A model generated the notes under the pieces. The model had not been told where the DNA came from. It saw nothing but the letters and a program-made list of their open reading frames with translations, and did no database searches. Positions 22,161 to 33,130 of a stretch of 64,000 nt of DNA are shown piece by piece. Source of the stretch: Channallabes apus (Eukaryota > Chordata > Actinopteri > Siluriformes > Clariidae); NCBI GenBank assembly GCA_030522415.1, contig CM060114.1, forward strand, positions 23,479,304 through 23,543,303. The letters are read 5' to 3'. The position numbers and the translations under genes are program-made. Position 1 is the first letter of the stretch, and each line of letters opens with the position of its first letter.

Positions 22161-22500
22161 ACGCTAGAACTAATACTATTCTATGCTTACGAATTAATCT
22201 ATTCTATGCTTACGAATTATGTTTCCCAGAGGCAGCATGTAGAGAGAATGGGCAATGGGCCAAAAACAGAAGCCTGTGGAACACCAAACTTCACTTAAGT
22301 ACACTATCGGACAGTCAACTAAGACCTTAGACAGGAGAGGACCATTCTCTCCTACAACATTTTCTAATCTAGCAAGAAGCATAGTATGATCGATTAAGGA
22401 CAATCAACACAATCAAGGTGACACACCCCTGATTAAAGACCAGTAACTGGTCCTTTGCCACTTTACCTCTGTTGTCTCTGTGCTATGAGACCTAAAACAT
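22161..22500 (-). mobile_element. Old L2 LINE (L2-old), right part
   Basis: Continues the copy that ends at 9617: the complement matches the L2 reverse-transcriptase region (GTGTTCCACAGGCTTCTG around the GVPQGS block). Short local duplications (TCTATGCTTACGAATTA twice near 22170-22215) mark the damaged junction with Tc1-C. It is heavily mutated. Confidence 0.7.
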
Positions 22501-24430
22501 TTTTAAAGCAGAGAAAGTGGAATATGCAATAAAATAAAAAAAGAGAACAAAACTTTTGATATACAGTAACTGATGAAAAAGCAGTTTACATTAAATGTTG
22601 ATACAAATAAGAAGCTTGTGGTAAATTACTCATAAACAGGAAGCTATGTCACAGGAAGCCCAGTAAGCTTGTTTGAAGAAAGGAGAGAAAATTAAACAGA
22701 GAGAGAGAGAGAGAAGTTGTTTAGCTGCCTGTTCTTTTGTATACTGTAAAGTGGTCCATTGTCAACTCTGTGGTCTTTTTCAGTAATGCTGGATGGTGGC
22801 ACTGGACCCACTCTGCTGATCCTGGAGGCATTCATGTAATAATGATGGCCTTTGCTGTAATCTTCCTTTGCCAAAAGCCAGTATTAACAGGTGTACTAGA
22901 GTTCATGTTGGCAAAGACTTCTACCTCTGTTGAAAAAAGGGATTTTCAACCTGCACATTGATGACTTTTCCATGATCTCTCGAGCCATACTATTCAGCAG
23001 TGTACCTTTACCTGAAGGACAAAGGACACATTTGAAAATGTATACATTTTGGGCAGAGAGGATAGATGGTTCAAGTGAGGGGTGAAAGAAGCAATTTATT
23101 GGCAGGTGAAAAATCCTTCTCTCAACAGAGGTGGAGGTCTTAGACACAACCTGTCCATTTTTATGCTGCCCTTTCATCTATTATGAGGAAGTTCAAAACC
23201 TCTTCACAGGGCCACCAAGAAAGCCATACTTAAGGACTTCCTTTACCCTCTTCGGTCATTACACCTAAATGACTCTCCATAATCTCTGTCTTGTCTTCCT
23301 AACAGCACTCTCCCATCCACTCTTTACAACCTCCCCTCTATTCTCACCTGCTCTATTGTTCACGTAACAAGCCTTTTCACATCGAGGAGAATCCTTTGAC
23401 CATGGAGAACTCAAATATCAGGAAGTTACCAACTTACCTTAGACTGAAGAAGCTACTTGGACGATTAGTTTAATTTTTAGACAGATTCAGTAATTAACAT
23501 GGAAAAAATGGCACTTTGACATTTTTATTTTTATGTGAATTGTTTGGGATTATGTTTAAATTATTACCACAGACAGACTGCAGAGGAAGCACAAACAGAT
23601 TTTGAGAAAGAAAAAAACTAGGATTAGAGTTAGAGGACATAATAAGGATGAGTAGTCCTTACAGCCAAACATCCAAGTTCAGTGGCCAAGACATACTACT
23701 AATGACAACATTGAGAAAATATTAAAGTAGCACACAAAGGAGCAAATGGAAAATGACAAATAGTGAAAAGGAAAAAAACGGAGCAAAGACTTGAAAACGA
23801 AACGAGAAGGGAAACATTAAGTGAAGGAAAAAGAGGAAAACAGAAGGAAGAAGGAAGTGCCATGTGTTCTTTTCACCTTTAAAAGTCACTGAAATGCCAG
23901 GTCACCTGCTCCAGCTCCATCAAATCAAACGCCCATCCTTTCACAAGCATGCTTCAACACATTAAATGCATACAACCGTGTCTCCATCAGTCCTGTCAAC
24001 AACTGACTTTCCTGCCTGCTTTGATGGCTTTGTAACAGGTGTAGGTTTTTTATTCCCTGTACTTTCTCAATCCTTTGATGATCGAACTTTTAATAAAAAT
24101 AGATCCTTAAAGAAAGTGTGTGCCAGTCAGTGACATGCCACTGATGATTGTCTGGGACATGACATCACAAGACATTGTATTTCTGATACATACAAATACA
24201 GCAAATGGCATCCTACAGTACAGTATATCACAATATAATGAGATTAATGAGATTACAAATTTGCGTGACGTATCATTCCATGTGATATTAGATATATTAG
24301 ACCCGTAACCAAAAAAGGTTAAAATATTATTTTGATAATTTATAATGGCACTATGGTGATTTTATTAAAGCAGCTCATGATTCAGAATAACTCCTGTTTG
24401 GATACACTGTCAGGTTGTCAAAGTTTTTTT
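22501..24430. other. Unassigned stretch
   Basis: AT-rich with A-rich runs (23580-23860). It contains one inverted repeat (22915-22953 with 23103-23141). No gene, no recognised transposon end and no convincing exon. Confidence 0.45.
22915..23141 (+). repeat. Inverted repeat, 39-bp arms
   Basis: Arm 22915-22953 contains CTACCTCTGTTGAAAAAAGG. The complement of arm 23103-23141 contains CCACCTCTGTTGAGAGAAGG. The arms are separated by about 149 bp and match imperfectly (about 80%). It may be part of an unknown repeat. Confidence 0.6.
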
Positions 24431-24439
24431 GAATTTATT

Positions 24440-24600
24440 ATTATTGTGTTGGTATATACGTGGTTCCCTTTCAAAGGCTTCACTCGATGCTGCGTGAAAA
24501 CGCAATGGGAACCATTTTGTCATGTTGCCGGTTGTGAAGCATGTGTGCAAACACGCCAAATTTTTTGGCTATATACAACCTCGGTCAGGTGACGTCATCA
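24440..24600 (+). repeat. Interspersed repeat, shared with 54842-54956
   Basis: Both copies contain TCCCTTTCAAA, CTCGATGC(T/A)GCGTGAAAA, CCGGTTGT(T)GAAGCATGTG and AAACACGCCAAA. The short length suggests a SINE or an LTR fragment. I cannot tell which. Confidence 0.6.
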
Positions 24601-24931
24601 TGCTGAATCATGTCAGAGAATTCCAATTAAGGTGTTATGGCATAATGAAGATTAATTGTAATTGGGCTAATTATGCTAATTATTTTTAGAATATTAGAGT
24701 TCATGTAAATGCATCTAACCAGCATGACATGAGCTCATGCAGAAAGCATAAACATTCACAAAGCGAGTTTGATATAATAAGGTTTATCTTATTGAATCAC
24801 GTTTAATTTACACTTATTCTCATTACCCCAAGTGTATTTGTAGCTGACTCAGGTGTTTGTATTCTTGTATTTCTATGCCCTCCTACTTGTCAAGTGACAG
24901 AAGCAGTCTCCTCCCAGACACTGTCAGAACC

Positions 24932-24969
<38 letters not shown>

Positions 24970-25107
24970 TTTATTCTTTAAGATCTGTTTGGAAATGGCA
25001 CTAAATCAGCATGTCATATTACGTATACCAAGAACACATATCTGACTTTACAGAAGACAATTAATTTTCTTATTAATGTGATTATTTAGCTAGAAATACC
25101 CCACAAA

Positions 25108-25138
<31 letters not shown>

Positions 25139-26138
25139 ACCCAGGAGCTCCAAACTGGATGAAAAAGTCAATAGAAGCCCAAGGCAGGTGAAGCAAAATA
25201 GACTCATCCATCAGTCACAGTATATTAATTCCAAAGCAATAGAGAATATCTTAAATAATATTATATACCAGAATTTTTCATTTAGTTATATCATTGTCCA
25301 ACTTATAAACGTTATTTTCTTAGGTGGCTATGTCAAAAATAAACAGCTGGACCATACTTCTTCAAACTATCTAAAAATAACAAAATAAACATTTAGAACT
25401 TTACATGTAACATAAAGTGAAAAGGGTCATCATCAATTTGCAAAGTAACAAAATAGGTACCTCTGATGGAATTACATAGAAAAGCATAAAATCTACTCAA
25501 GCCGTGGCATGTCATATCCTATAGAACATAGTGGTTATGTTACTTGAGGGATATTTCACATTTGCCAACAGTTTAAAATGTATTTACAATTTTTTTCATT
25601 GATTTATCTTGTCACATGGAAAACACAAATTAACTCTTAAAGCAAAAACTTACATACAGTGCACAGATAATTAAATAACGTTTTACATAAAGTTCTCAGA
25701 TTAACTCAGAGCTCTTATTAAATGTCTACTACTATTAGGATGTGCTCTGCTGCCTTTTCTATATACACTGATGACCACAATAGTAAAGTAATTTTCAATC
25801 AGGTAATCATATGGCAGCCACACAATCCTGCAGATCAAGTGCTTCAGTTAATGTTCTAATCAAACATCAGAAAGGGGAAATTTGATATAGTGATAGTTAT
25901 GATCTCCCAGGATCTTTACACAGTAAGAGAAATCTTTTACACATTTTTTAATACAGTCTCTTGGGTTTACACAGAATGGTGTAAAAAGGTTTGGAGGAGG
26001 ATTTCACTTGTTTATTTCAACTTGTTTATATAACAGCTGAAGAACATACATCATGTTTCACTCCTTTTCGACAAAAGCAGGTATAGTGGTTACAGGATCA
26101 TATGACAGAGTGATTTTTTTTCAATCAGTGTTTAAGTG

Positions 26139-26170
<32 letters not shown>
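24601..26170. other. Unassigned stretch with microsatellites
   Basis: Holds (ATT)n at 24932-24967, (GT)n at 25108-25135 and (AT)n at 26142-26170. No gene or transposon end recognised. Confidence 0.5.
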
Positions 26171-26172
<2 letters not shown>

Positions 26173-26932
26173 TGCAGTGACGTGCGGTGAGGGTTGGGGT
26201 TGGTGAGGCACTGACTCAGAGTCAGATTTACAAACATACTGTATGACGCTAAGGCACTGACTCACAAGTCAGATTTACAAGCATACATGGTTGTTATCCC
26301 ATTCTTGATTAAATTTAATAACATTTTAAACACACCACTGTACATTTAAACACACCACTGCAGTATTCTTACCTTTACTTGTAAATGAAGTTTTGAAAAA
26401 TGTCTTATCTTCGAGATTATATCCTCCATTTTCAGGGAAAATCAAGCCAAATAGCAACGCGTTAGCACCGAATGTTGTTGGTTGTTTTTCCTTTCTTTTT
26501 TTTCTTCTTAATTTACTCTCACATTTACTCGTGTCGTGAACTATTAGCCGCAGGCTCACTATCGCCCCCATCTTTGAGGCAAAGGTACTGGCTGCCTCAA
26601 GGCCTGTATTTTCCCGCTGACTGCAAGCATGCGCCGTTTGCACGCGCTCAGTACAGTGTGTGAGTGGTGCACATATAAAACTATATAAATAGACAGACAG
26701 ACAAATAGATTTTTTAGTTTTTTTTATACTTAACTTTTATGATATTTAAAATAACTTTTATGAGTTTTATTCAACTATATACAATGACAGATGGCTATGG
26801 AACATGTTATTTAAAATTGTAACTATTTTGCACAAGAGAACTTAAAGTAGTATCAGTTGTAATGTGTAAACCCTAAATAACATGTAAGTATTGTATTTAA
26901 TTAGTTTGTTGCATTCTACAAGCATTCGCATA
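26171..26932. other. Unassigned repeat-like stretch with local duplications
   Basis: Begins next to an (AT)n run with CTGCAGTGACGTGCGGTGAG, which looks like a hAT-type terminus. I do not find the opposite end. Two short tandem duplications are visible: GGCACTGACTC...CAGATTTACAA at about 26203 and 26251, and TAAACACACCACTG at 26328 and 26346. No coding evidence. Confidence 0.4.
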
Positions 26933-28091
26933 CACTGTAAAAACTGGGACTGGGGTGAAGTAATATTTAATAAAAAATTTGATTAACCGTTACACTATTA
27001 AAAAGAGTGCAGCTAGTTTTAAACAACATTAAGCTTAATTCAGCAAATTTTGATAAACATTTAATTTATTTTACACTAATTTTGTTGAAAATACTTAGAC
27101 TAAATAAACTGAGTAGAAATTGAGGTGTGTGTAGTGTGAGTAGAAAGTGAGGAAAATTAAAGTCTCAAAAAAAAAAGGGTGGATTTAACTCAAAACACAC
27201 TCTAATTTTAATCAACATCCACTTCCGCCTGAATCGCGCCACATGGACATGAACCAAGCAGAAGCTTGTTGGATTGCTTTGTCACATATCAAATAAAGAC
27301 CTCAAGGTAAGATGTTTTCTCTCATTTTTAATGAATAAATGTCTAGTAGCAATGTTGGTGTTAATGCAATTTGACAGACTAACATTAGTTCATTTCATTG
27401 CACATGAGCTGCCGAAGCTAATATAGTTAACAAGTCCTCAAAGTATATTTAATTAACTGAAGTCATGTTAATGCCAAAGTTAGGTTAAATTACTGCTGCT
27501 GAATCTGTGAAAAACAGTCTTTGCATTTAGTTTGTGTTGTAACAGGTGACGGACATCTTAATTTGCTTCAGGTCAAGGATAGGACTGAGGAAGGCCGTCT
27601 AACTTTATAAAACTGTTAATAACATACCCTTCTAATTTAAAATTATCTGCATAAAACATGACACTAATGCCCCCTTCTATATTTTACCGATAGTAGTGGC
27701 AGCATTGCCTCTCTTTTCCTACCCCAAGTCAAAGTATTAGCAAAGTTGCCACATGAGAGCACAAAATGCACATTACAGGGCAAATAAACGTAAATAAATC
27801 AGTGTTAATTTGTTGACAATAAGTATTCAGTGACGACGTTTTAATTAATGACGAAATTTTAACGACTTTTTAAAATTTTTTATAATAATATAACATTAAT
27901 ATTCCCATCTCAACGCGCCGAAGTTTTCCCTTTTTTTTAAACCAATCGTTTGCATGTATCCATTTGAACGTGCAAATCCTCTCTCATTGGACGAGAATCT
28001 ATCCAGCAAGTCAGGTCTCGTAAAGCCGGGCACCTGTTAGCATGCTGCTAACCAAGTCAACGGTGCTGTTAGCTTAAAGTCCGACACGATA

Positions 28092-28218
28092 ATGAACGAC
28101 ATGGCAGCCGCAAGTTCATCGGCGGCCTGTCAGGTGGGAAGAAAGAGGAGACATGATGCGGGTGGGGAAAAAAACACCGCCAAACCGCAAGACACGCCAC
28201 CCTACAGTGTATGGCAAG
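28092..28218 (+). pseudogene. Possible first coding exon in the CACTG element
   Basis: ATG at 28092, open to a donor CAAG/GTAGAT at 28218. It encodes a basic, alanine/serine-rich N-terminus (MNDMAAASSSAACQ... then GRKRRHDAGG). GC content rises sharply above the surroundings. An upstream noncoding exon may end at 27306 (CTCAAG/GTAAGA). I do not recognise the protein. Confidence 0.4.
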
Positions 28219-28289
28219 GTAGATAAAATATAAGCTAACGTTGTGTATATAATGTTAGGTAAATGTTATCGTGTTTTAGTGAAACCAAC

Positions 28290-28381
28290 GATAATCACCT
28301 CATAGCGGGTCTATCACTCTGTGTATCCGGGTGTTGATAATCACCTCATAGCGGGTCTATCACTCTGTGTATCCGGGTGTC
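28290..28381 (+). repeat. Near-perfect 46-bp tandem duplication
   Basis: A unit starting GATAATCACCTCATAGCGGG occurs at 28290 and 28336 with essentially no differences, so the duplication is recent. Confidence 0.92.
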
Positions 28382-29300
28382 GTAAGGTAATGTAAATGAC
28401 CTCTCGGTAGTAATTTGCGTAGGCGCTGTTCTTGTGTGTTGGATGCCACAAGTGGGAACTTATCTGACTGACATTTGCCAACATGACAAGTTTTCTAAAA
28501 TGTCTACATGACGTACAGTAACAGTCACAAGTTTGGACACCATTTAACTGAATGTGAAAGTGTGTGCTAACTTTTGACTGGTACTGTACTCTATCTGAAT
28601 CTCACATGTTCTAAATATCTTTTGTCATATAGCCTTTAACATTTGACTGAGTTACTTCTGATAAGTTCCCTGTTTTAGATTTTTTTATACAGTCAGTGAG
28701 TGTAATTTGAATGTATGAACAGAAATGTATATTTATTTCTTTTACAGGTGCATACAGTATGCAGTGTCTGACTGTCTCTTATCAACAGGTATTTATATAC
28801 ACCATACATACAATGTGATAAAGACTATATATTTTTTGTGAAAAGGCACAGAATGTCTATCATGTAATACAGGAAAAGGTTCATGAACATTTATTGTATA
28901 GATTTCAAAGTAAAGCTAGGGCTATTGATGTTAATGCAGATCACAACTTGGATGGCAGATTTGCCAAAACCCAATAAACAGCTGTTATTTTGTGCTTTTT
29001 CCTTGAAGTTCCAAGTGGGTTACACACCTCGAAGCCATGAACATAAAGAATTATAGACAGTCATGTTTTTTTCCTGCAAGTCATTTTGCTTGAAAAATAA
29101 ACCATGGATTACAGCAGTGGTTCTCAAAGTGTGGGGCGAGCCCCACTAGTGGGGAATACAGACATGACATGTGGGGCGCAATGAACGGGAGGAAATAACA
29201 GGAAAGTACCTATTCTAATTCATGCTTTTCTTTATTGATAATGAAGAGCGTACGCTCAAAACTAAACAATCACACACAAATAAATGGATCATTAATATAA

Positions 29301-29895
29301 GTAAGCAATCTCACTGCTGCTGCACCATTTTCTTCCATTGTTGAAGTGAATGTGAAGCCAAACACATCAAAAGTGGGACGAAACCGCGGCACCCGATTGA
29401 ACCGAATATCTGCGCAAATACAGCGCAGCGCGACTATCTGGATAGCGCAGTGATGATCTGGTTTATTTGCGCAGCCCGGTGGATCGCGCAGCGCCGCTCG
29501 AATCACAAACCTGCGCGACCCACTGTGCAGCGCTGTGCGACTCTGACAGAAATATACCGCGCCGACCATCAAATTACATTTTCTGGGATGCGCACGTACA
29601 AACCAGGCATGGCAAGGCGGAAACAATAATAAACAGTCCTGGCATTTTAAATAGTTTTAAAATAAAAACACAGTGAGTCGCGCAGGTTTGTGATTCGAAT
29701 GGCGCTGCGCGATCCACCGGGCTGCGCAAATAAACCAGATCATAACTGCGCTGTCCAGATAGTCGCGCTGCGCTGTATTTGCGCAGATATTTGGTTCAAT
29801 CGGGTGCCACGGTTTCGTCCCACTTTTGATGTGTTTGGCTTCACATTCACTTCGACAATGGAAGAAAACGGTGCAGCAGCAGTGAGTTTGCTTAC
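29301..29895 (+). repeat. Large palindrome: 227-bp arms, 141-bp loop
   Basis: Arm 29301-29527 is the inverted copy of 29669-29895, more than 90% alike by eye. Both arms contain the start region of a hAT transposase gene (outward-reading MEENGAAAV on each strand) and the GC-rich sequence before it. The structure is head to head around the loop. Confidence 0.9.
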
Positions 29896-30430
29896 ATGTG
29901 ACAAAACCAACAAGGAGGAGATGGTAAAGAGAAAAGGTGCCTCGTCTGTGGTGTGGAATTAGTTTGGGTATAAGAAAAGTGATACGAATGAGATGAACGT
30001 GATCCACTTTAAACATGTGGATTGCACAACCCTGGACATTACCATTCTTTTCCTACTCGTACAGCTGCTATTATTGTTCACATATCCTTCATATATTTTC
30101 TATATTGTGTATTGTTGTACAGTTATTTTATTTTAACTTTAATTTTTATATTTTATTTTATTCTTTCCTAGTTAAATTTACCCCCTATTTTATTTTTCAT
30201 ATTTATTTCCTATTCATAGTCTTTTATTTTAAGGTCACGAGCAGTTGTCTAAGCATTTCACTGCATATCGTACTGTGTATGAATGTGTATGTGACAAATA
30301 AAATTTTAATTTGATTTGCAAGGTACGCAAGTGCACTGTTTTAACAAGTAGTGGAAACACGTCAAACCTTTTCTATCGTCTGAAATCCAAGCTTCCAAAC
30401 GAATATGGCCAAAGTAAAAAAAGAAAAAAA
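29858..30430 (+). pseudogene. hAT (Ac/ZBED1-like) BED-finger N-terminus, interrupted
   Basis: ATG at 29858, then SSVVWN, a stop, FGYKKSDTNEMNVIHFKH. After a LINE-tail insertion it continues at about 30319 with TSSGNTSNLFYRLKSK. This is the layout of the BED zinc finger at the N-terminus of Ac-type hAT transposases. The second cysteine and final histidine region is altered (RKCT, LKSKLP). It is dead because of the stop and the insertion. Confidence 0.75.
30024..30318 (+). mobile_element. LINE 3' end with (ATTTG)n tail
   Basis: The same family as 10337-10534, in the opposite orientation, ending GTGACAAATAAAATTTTAAT and then TTTG. It splits the BED-finger frame. A short repeat GATT(T)GCA at both borders is a likely TSD. 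Confidence 0.75.
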
Positions 30431-30607
30431 ATGCGGCAATTACATTATGTAAAACAGTTTCTTTGTGTTTGAATTTTTATTTATGCATTTTCAGATACAA
30501 ATTGCTATATTGTGATATATATATTGTTACCGAGGTAGAAAATAGCTTCTACCGTGATAGAAGATTTTGGTTATATCGCCCACCCCTAATGAAGCCTAAC
30601 TTGCTTC

Positions 30608-30886
30608 ATGGTGGTGATGGTGGGGGCAGAGGAGAGACCCGTGTGTGTTTTGTGTCTTATACCACTGGCAGCAGACCGCATGAGACCCAACAAATTAGGA
30701 AGACACTTAGAGACAACACACGTTAATAAGCCACTCGACTTCTTTCAAAGAAAGCTGGCAGAATACAGACAGCAGGATAATCGCATGGTAAAATCTGAAT
30801 CAGTGAACAGCAAAGCACAAATGGCTTCATTAAAAGTTGCATACAGAATTGGCCAGTGCAAAAAAACTATAAACGATTGCTGAGCA
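30608..30886 (+). pseudogene. hAT (ZBED5-like) BED-finger N-terminus
   Basis: 91 open codons with ERPVCVLCLIPLAADRMRPN, then GRHLETTH: the C-x2-C and H-x4-H of a BED finger. LDFFQRKLAEYRQQ and KAQMASLKVAYRIGQCKK follow. This is the amino end of Charlie-type hAT transposases; the catalytic part is absent. Confidence 0.85.
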
Positions 30887-31125
30887 GCTAATTAAAATGG
30901 GGTCAATTATGCAAAGATAAGTGACAACGTAAGCCTTTTATAACAATTGCACGTGTATTTTATCTATTTTGAACTTGGTGTTGTTTGATCTCATTGGTTT
31001 AGAAATTGATATTTCAATAAACAGTCAACTTGGCCGATTTCGTTATTATTTTGTTGACAAGTGGGGCTTGAAAATTCGCTCACCCCTTTAAGTGGGGAAT
31101 GACAGAAAAAGTTTGAGAACCACTG

Positions 31126-32174
31126 GATTACAGACAGCCCTACTCTGTATCATTCAACAAGGGATTTCATAATCGAACTGGACTGTATGATGATATTCAC
31201 AGTGAGGACCAGAAGTATTTGGACAGATCATTTTGGCTCTGGACACCACCGCAATGGATTTGGAATGAAAGGTCCTGCTTATCGTGTAATAGCTTTAAGC
31301 ACGATCAATAGCTTTAATTTAAGGGCTTGGCCTTCCTATTTTTTATGTTTACAAAACCTCTGTATTTGCTCTATTGTTAAGTCTTTTGTTGATTGTTGTC
31401 ACTGTCACTGATTTCCCTACCTCTGGGAAGGTGTTTTTGTTCTTGACAGCTTTTCTAAAGGGGTTTTTCTTTAGCAGAGAAGAATTCTTCTGTAATCCAT
31501 CACAGTTGTTTTCCATGGTCTTCCAGACTTTTGATGTTCCTGACCTCACCAGTCTCTTCTGTCTTTTTTAAGAATGCACCAAATAGTTCATTTGCGCACA
31601 CTTAATGTTTTTATTTCTCTGATGGATTCATTTTAGTTTTTTAGCCTAATGATGCTTGTTCCCTGGCAGTAACAGGTCTTTAGACTTTACATTGTTAACA
31701 GCAACAGGTTCCTAATGCAACACTTAGAATAAACTCTAGACCTTTTATCTGCTGACTTGTAAATGAACTCAAGAGAAAATACACCCCTGGCCATGGAACT
31801 GCTGAGGAGCAAGCTATCCCAATATTTTTGTGCCACCAAAAATAGGTGTCTTTGTACGAAAATGTCTGTAATGCCTACACAGTTCAACCTTTTTTTTTTC
31901 TCTCTCTCTCTCAACCATAAAAAAAAAAAATTAATGCCGACAGTCTCCACTTTAAGCACATTTCTTCATTTCATTCCAAATCCATGGTGGTGTACACAGC
32001 ACAAACGATATTGTTACTGTCCAGATACTTCTGGTCCTATCTTTACTTACTGCTTCAGTGCAAAGCTCATTCTGCAATCTATTTTCTTGGAGAGTTACAG
32101 TAACTACAGTATTAATTACAGTAACATGATATTGGTTTATAATGTTTTTTTGTTTGTTTGTTTTGCCATTTCAG
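31126..32174. other. Intron-like AT-rich interior of the CACTG element
   Basis: No motif-bearing frame. Poly-T and A runs near 31890-31930. The sequence GTGAGGACCAGAAGTATTTG at 31201 resembles known non-autonomous transposon DNA, but I cannot delimit it. Confidence 0.4.
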
Positions 32175-33130
32175 GTCCCAAACAATGCTGCTTGATGGAG
32201 TACGTAATGGAACTAGATCAACTTATGAAAGACGTAAGTGAATACAAATGTAAAATCAGTAAAAAAAAAAAAAGTGTGCTCTCTCACATGGTCACTTGAG
32301 AAGGGCAAATATGCAGGTTTCATACAGATGTTTTTATTGACTAAGCCATAACTAAATTTCTCTTAACAAATAAATGAGAAAATGATTGTGTTTTAGCATG
32401 TAAACATTCTATTGCCTCAAAAGTAAATGCTGTTTGGCGTTTTCACGGGATGCTAAGGATGACTGCAGTAATATGTTACCTATAAAATGTTTAAGCTCCG
32501 AAACTTATATTTCTCTTTTACTCTCTCTCTCTTACTTTGTAAAAAAATGGCTTTATTTTTATATGCATATTTCATTAGTTGCCAAGTTGACAAATATTTG
32601 TATGTGAGATTTTACACTGAACATTTCTAACACTTAATTAGGACAAGATGCATACTTAATTATGATAAAGATCATGTTTCATGGATAATTTACGTAGGAG
32701 GTCTAAATGATGTGATATAAGTTAAGATATAGTAAACTATTCACCAGGACATAAGAACACCAGGGGAATGTGGGTTATGTCTACATGAATGGATCTTTTT
32801 GAATAGAGGTTTCCAATCTCGAATATGTTTTTTGTTTTTGTTTCACCAGAATGCTGATGGAGACAGAGTGTTGTCTCCTCATAACACAAATGATGAAAAT
32901 CTATGATCAAGAACATTGTGTCAGAAGAACCAGAGGACACTGGGATCATAATTGAGGGGGGGTAAAAGTTCTGAAAGGTCTGGACAATGCTTCGAGGGCT
33001 TGCTGCGTGCTGGTATGCACTGGATCATGCACTGACGTATGCACTGGACCTTGCCCTTTTAAGAATCTGTTCTTATAGCTGGACTGTGGGAGGATGCCTC
33101 CAAAAGTTCTCAAAAGCTTAAAAAGTTCTT
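32175..33130 (+). pseudogene. Terminal exons of a fish-expanded gene family, degenerate
   Basis: An exon at 32175-32233 lies between TTTCAG and GTAAGT and is open in one frame. The next begins at 32850 after TTTCACCAG. In shifting frames it shows SEEPEDTGIIIEG, VKVLKGLDNASRACCVL, TYALDLA and GRMPPKVLKSLK in order. From recall, this matches the C-terminus of a large, mostly uncharacterised fish protein family often named SAMD3-like. The G-run at 32956-32962 breaks the frame and further stops follow. Compare 45051-45793. Confidence 0.5.

Larger units (their letters stand above)
29115..31125 (+). mobile_element. hAT transposon (Charlie-like ends), non-autonomous
   Basis: Ends CAGTGGTTCTCAAAGTGTGG and, complemented, CAGTGGTTCTCAAACTTTTT. 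The 8-bp TSD GATTACAG is at 29107-29114 and 31126-31133. It is 2011 bp and carries a BED zinc-finger fragment of its own kind at 30608-30886, plus a second, different hAT fragment with a large palindrome (29301-30430). Confidence 0.92.

Noticed and set aside
26171..26660. hAT transposon starting CAGTGACGTGCGGTGAGG
   Set aside because: Only one terminus is visible and no TSD can be shown, so it is kept as unassigned.
31763..32299. 178-codon plus-strand frame
   Set aside because: It overlaps the candidate exon at 32175 in a different frame and includes poly-T/poly-A runs. No conserved motif seen.
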